DNA from: Lysobacterales bacterium
GTDB lineage: Bacteria; Pseudomonadota; Gammaproteobacteria; Xanthomonadales; S139-57
Length of the DNA stretch: 18,763 nt
Reading direction: 5' to 3'
Assembly: GCA_026993285.1 (NCBI GenBank)
Contig: JALWTZ010000263.1
Span: forward strand, 1-18,763
Position 1 is the first letter of the stretch; each line of letters starts with the position of its first letter. This document shows positions 16,349 to 18,763 of the stretch, one piece after another. The translations under genes and the position numbers were made by a program. The notes beneath the pieces were generated by a model that was not told the origin of the DNA, ran no database searches, and was given only the letters and a program-made list of their open reading frames with translations.

Positions 16349-17632
16349 TCACTGCATGGAAGCGATGCGCTTGAGTTCGGAATCCACATAAGCCATCCAT
16401 TGTTTGGCCACCTTCCTCGACCGCTTGTCCTCGGCAGCTTTGGCAAAGGCCTTGCGAGCCTCGTGCAATCGATTCTGGTTGAACAGCGTCATGCCCAGCA
16501 TGATATAGGCGGTATCCGTGCGCTTGAGCTTGCCCAGATTCAGCGCCTGCTGAATGGCTTCACTGGCTTCCTTGTCACGATCCAGATTCATGTAGGCCTG
16601 CCCCAGGCGCAGGTACAGTTCGCCTTCTTGGGCCATTTTGGCGGCCTTTTTCAAAGGCGGGATGGCTTTCTCATCCTCCCGGGCGAGATACCACGCCTGA
16701 GAAAGCATTTTCAGATTGCGAACATTGGCTTCCACATGCTTTTTCTGATTGATTTCCCGCTCCAGCAAAACGGCTGCCTTGTAGGGCACGCCATGGAGCA
16801 TGTACAGGCTGGCCAGATTGGTGATCTGGGTCTTGGAAGTCAGCAGGCCCTTCTCATACAGGGCTTCCATGATACCCAGCTGTTTCATGCTCTCGCCCAG
16901 TTCACTGTAGACACCGGCCATGGTTCGCAGGTAGGTATCCTTGGGGTAGAGGGCCATCAGCTCCTGCAGCACCTTCAGCATGGAACGGTAGTCGTTCTTC
17001 TTCTGATAGATCACCTGCAACAGCAACAACCAGTTTTCCCTGGGCTTCTTGCCCAGGGCCCGGGTCATTTCCACGGCCTTGTTAATGGGTGCCAGCGCCT
17101 TGTCGAACTGGTCCAGCTGGAAATAGGCCTGGCCCAACAGCATGTAGACATCCGCCGCCGGCTTTTCCAGGCTGGCCATCAGTCGCTGTACGGACTTGAG
17201 CGCTTTCTTGTAATCACCGGTGATGAAATAGAGCTGCGCGATGGTTTTCAGCGTGCTCTGTTGCAGTGCTTCGGGGATCTCCGGCTGCTTGAGCACCTTT
17301 TCGTAAGCATCGATAGCCTGCGGGTATTTCTCCTGCAAGTAGTAAAGATAAGCCTGCAGGTTCCAGGTCTGCGCCCGCTCGTAGGGGCTCAGGCTCTTGC
17401 CTTTCTTGCCAGCACGGATCTTTTCTACGGCAGCGAGCGCACCGGCATAATCCTTGGCCTCCAGCATGGCCTGCGCTTTCTGCAAGGCTTCATAGACATG
17501 CTGACGCATGGCCACCGTGGCCTTGGTCTTTTCCTTTTTCTTGCCATCGGCTGCCATGGCCGGAGCTAGCAGCCAACCTGCCAGCAGCGCTACCGCAAGC
17601 ATACGGACAAAACCGGTATGTAGGATACGCAT
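16349..17632 (-). CDS. Periplasmic TPR-repeat protein of the TonB2-like cluster
   Basis: A 427-residue protein with a signal peptide (about 1-27, ending APAMA) and a Lys-rich linker. A long series of TPR-type helical repeats follows, for example AKDYAGALAAVEKIRAGKKG, EKYPQAIDAYEKVLKQPEIP, DYKKALKSVQRLMASLEKPA and LYLRLGQAYMNLDRDKEASE. TPR proteins in this position accompany TonB2 systems, where one is thought to aid coupling in the periplasm. The role here is inference from gene order. The ATG at 17632 is supported by GGAGG 9 bases upstream and by the signal peptide; earlier in-frame starts inside tonB have implausible translations. It starts 5 bases after the tonB stop. A 104-base gap separates it from the receptor. 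Confidence 0.9.
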   Translation of the reverse strand: MRILHTGFVRMLAVALLAGWLLAPAMAADGKKKEKTKATVAMRQHVYEALQKAQAMLEAKDYAGALAAVEKIRAGKKGKSLSPYERAQTWNLQAYLYYLQEKYPQAIDAYEKVLKQPEIPEALQQSTLKTIAQLYFITGDYKKALKSVQRLMASLEKPAADVYMLLGQAYFQLDQFDKALAPINKAVEMTRALGKKPRENWLLLLQVIYQKKNDYRSMLKVLQELMALYPKDTYLRTMAGVYSELGESMKQLGIMEALYEKGLLTSKTQITNLASLYMLHGVPYKAAVLLEREINQKKHVEANVRNLKMLSQAWYLAREDEKAIPPLKKAAKMAQEGELYLRLGQAYMNLDRDKEASEAIQQALNLGKLKRTDTAYIMLGMTLFNQNRLHEARKAFAKAAEDKRSRKVAKQWMAYVDSELKRIASMQ

Positions 17633-17636
17633 CAGT

Positions 17637-18302
17637 TCAATCCTCCAGCTCAAACTTGAAGCGGTTGCGCACGCCCGGCACTTCCACGGCCTTGCCATCC
17701 ACGACCCGCGGCTTGTACTTGAACTTCTTGGCCGCGGCAATGGCTGCCTTGTGGAAAATCCGGCTCTTGGGTTCGGAATCGATCACCACCACATCCTTGA
17801 CGGTGCCACGGGTGGTGACGGTGTATTCCACCAGCACCCAACCTTCGATCCCGCGTTCTGCAGCACGGGCCGGATACATGGGCGCCACCTTGACGATGGG
17901 CAGGTAATCCCCCTCACCCACGCCCAGGTTGAAGCCACCGGCGGACAAATCAATATCCGTGGATACCGGCGCGGCCTGAACAGCCACTTTTTCCACCGTC
18001 GGCTCGGCATCGTCCAGATCCGGTGCCGGGGGTTCCGGTGGCGGCGACTGCGGTGCTGGCGGTTTCTCCGGCTTGTCGTTCTTGCGCTGCAGGGTTTCCT
18101 GCGGCTTGACACGGACAAAGTCCAGCGTGGCGCCCGCCACATCGTCCTCCAGGGAATGATCTGCCGTGACGATGAGATAGTTCATCAACCAGAGCAGAAA
18201 CAGGGTAACCAGAGCACCCAGTAACACACCCAACACACCTCGCAAGGCCGGAGACATTCCACCCTTGGCAATAGCATCGATTTCGTAATCGCAAGCGGCC
18301 AT
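17637..18302 (-). CDS. tonB: TonB family energy transducer (TonB2-like)
   Basis: A 221-residue inner-membrane-anchored energy transducer. It has a short cytoplasmic N-terminus, one membrane segment (about 18-45), a proline-rich spacer (78-95, PEKPPAPQSPPPEPPAP) and a C-terminal TonB domain (140-221). That domain contains PMYPARAAERGIEGWVLVEY and AAKKFKYKPRVVDGKAVEVP. The short spacer and the exbD-tonB-TPR order resemble TonB2 systems of Vibrio and Shewanella. The start is uncertain: ATG at 18302 lacks a good ribosome binding site, while ATG at 18257 (residue 16) has AAGG 5 bases upstream and leaves a shorter tail before the membrane segment. It follows exbD by 3 bases and precedes the TPR gene. 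Confidence 0.95.
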   Translation of the reverse strand: MAACDYEIDAIAKGGMSPALRGVLGVLLGALVTLFLLWLMNYLIVTADHSLEDDVAGATLDFVRVKPQETLQRKNDKPEKPPAPQSPPPEPPAPDLDDAEPTVEKVAVQAAPVSTDIDLSAGGFNLGVGEGDYLPIVKVAPMYPARAAERGIEGWVLVEYTVTTRGTVKDVVVIDSEPKSRIFHKAAIAAAKKFKYKPRVVDGKAVEVPGVRNRFKFELED

Positions 18303-18305
18303 GGA

Positions 18306-18713
18306 TTATTTCTCGGCTGCCAGGGCCACGTTATAGACGCCTGCCTGCCGGGCGGCATCCATCACGGTGACCAGTGTCTTGTTATTGGAAAGTTCATCGG
18401 CCTGGATCACCACCGAACCCTGCGGGTTTTCGGCATGCAGGCGTTCGATGTTGGCCCGCACAGAGCGTGGATCCACCGCACGGCCATCGATCCAGATTTC
18501 GTTTTCTGCAGTAATGGCAATGAGAATATTGGCCTTGTCCTTCTTGACCGCAGTGGGCGCATCCGGGCGGTTGACGTCAATACCGGATTCCTTGACGAAG
18601 GTGGCCGTGACGATGAAGAAGATCAACATGATGAACACCACATCCAGCATGGGGGTGATATCGATGTTGGACTCCTCTTCCTGCATGGATGACTTGCCTA
18701 AAAATTGACGCAT
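18306..18713 (-). CDS. exbD: Biopolymer transport protein ExbD
   Basis: A 135-residue ExbD/TolR-family protein of the proton-driven motor that energises TonB. The N-terminal cytoplasmic tail is followed by the membrane helix containing DITPMLDVVFIMLIFFIVTA. Asp24 in PMLDVVF is the conserved membrane aspartate that carries protons. The periplasmic domain includes ITAENEIWIDGRAVDP and VVIQADELSNNKTLVTVMDA. The length matches ExbD2. GGGAG lies 8 bases before the ATG. It lies directly downstream of exbB and 3 bases before tonB, so the three are one operon. Confidence 0.97.
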   Translation of the reverse strand: MRQFLGKSSMQEEESNIDITPMLDVVFIMLIFFIVTATFVKESGIDVNRPDAPTAVKKDKANILIAITAENEIWIDGRAVDPRSVRANIERLHAENPQGSVVIQADELSNNKTLVTVMDAARQAGVYNVALAAEK

Positions 18714-18731
18714 TTTTTCTTCTCCCGCTTG

Positions 18732-18763
18732 TCAAGCGTAGTCTTCGTCACTGGTCAGCAGAT
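18732..18763 (-). CDS. exbB: MotA/TolQ/ExbB proton channel family protein, C-terminal end only
   Basis: The window edge contains the last nine residues, LLTSDEDYA, and a TGA stop at 18732-18734 on the minus strand, 18 bases before the exbD start. The acidic C-terminus and the position directly ahead of exbD and tonB suggest the ExbB subunit of the same motor. The rest of the gene is outside the window, so the identity rests on gene order. Confidence 0.6.
   Translation of the reverse strand, partial: LLTSDEDYA

Noticed and set aside
16274..17569. A 431-codon plus-strand frame opposite the TPR gene
   Set aside because: It is antisense to a signal-peptide-bearing TPR protein inside an operon, and its translation is a low-complexity His/Leu/Gln-rich shadow.

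Overview
The window looks like a gammaproteobacterial chromosome. The core genes (zapE, hslUV, a tolC/pcm pair divergent from thiC, an ECF sigma factor with a DUF3379-type partner, and a TonB2-like exbB-exbD-tonB-TPR cluster) and their GC-rich codon use fit that class. I cannot name the genus from the sequence alone.

Region 1 (about 1-4250) is AT-richer and accessory. Its best-supported content is a short array of three integron gene cassettes, all read on the minus strand. Each ends in a typical attC site (3565-3650, 2841-2921, 938-1009). In all three cassettes the leading GTT core is the exact reverse complement of the R'' box of the cassette's own attC, which is strong internal evidence for the boundaries. 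The cassettes carry a secreted DUF2059 protein, a helical DUF5677/DUF6988-like protein, and a two-gene FRG-domain + DUF262 operon that is the best candidate for an undescribed defence-type system. There is no integron integrase where one is expected, to the right of the first cassette. There is instead an unusual 38-bp perfect palindrome and a gene-free stretch up to zapE, so within this window the array looks like an integrase-less attC cluster. Left of the array are a small Cys-rich membrane protein, an interrupted tiny reading frame and an uncertain partial gene at the edge.

Region 2 (4503-10318, minus strand) is housekeeping: pcm paralog and tolC (overlapping translation signals), hslV-hslU (ATP-dependent protease), then an alpha/beta hydrolase and zapE (overlapping ATGA). 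The predicted flow is pcm-tolC, hslVU, hydrolase-zapE.

Region 3 (10458-13596, plus strand) has thiC, then an ECF sigma factor and its membrane-anchored putative anti-sigma partner. It is closed by a perfect bidirectional terminator at 13610-13649.

Region 4 (13692-18763, minus strand) encodes energy transduction to the outer membrane: the ExbB C-terminus, ExbD, a TonB2-like TonB, a periplasmic TPR protein and, last, a TonB-dependent receptor. The receptor reading frame is intact except for one in-frame amber codon at 15489-15491, which separates the plug from most of the barrel.
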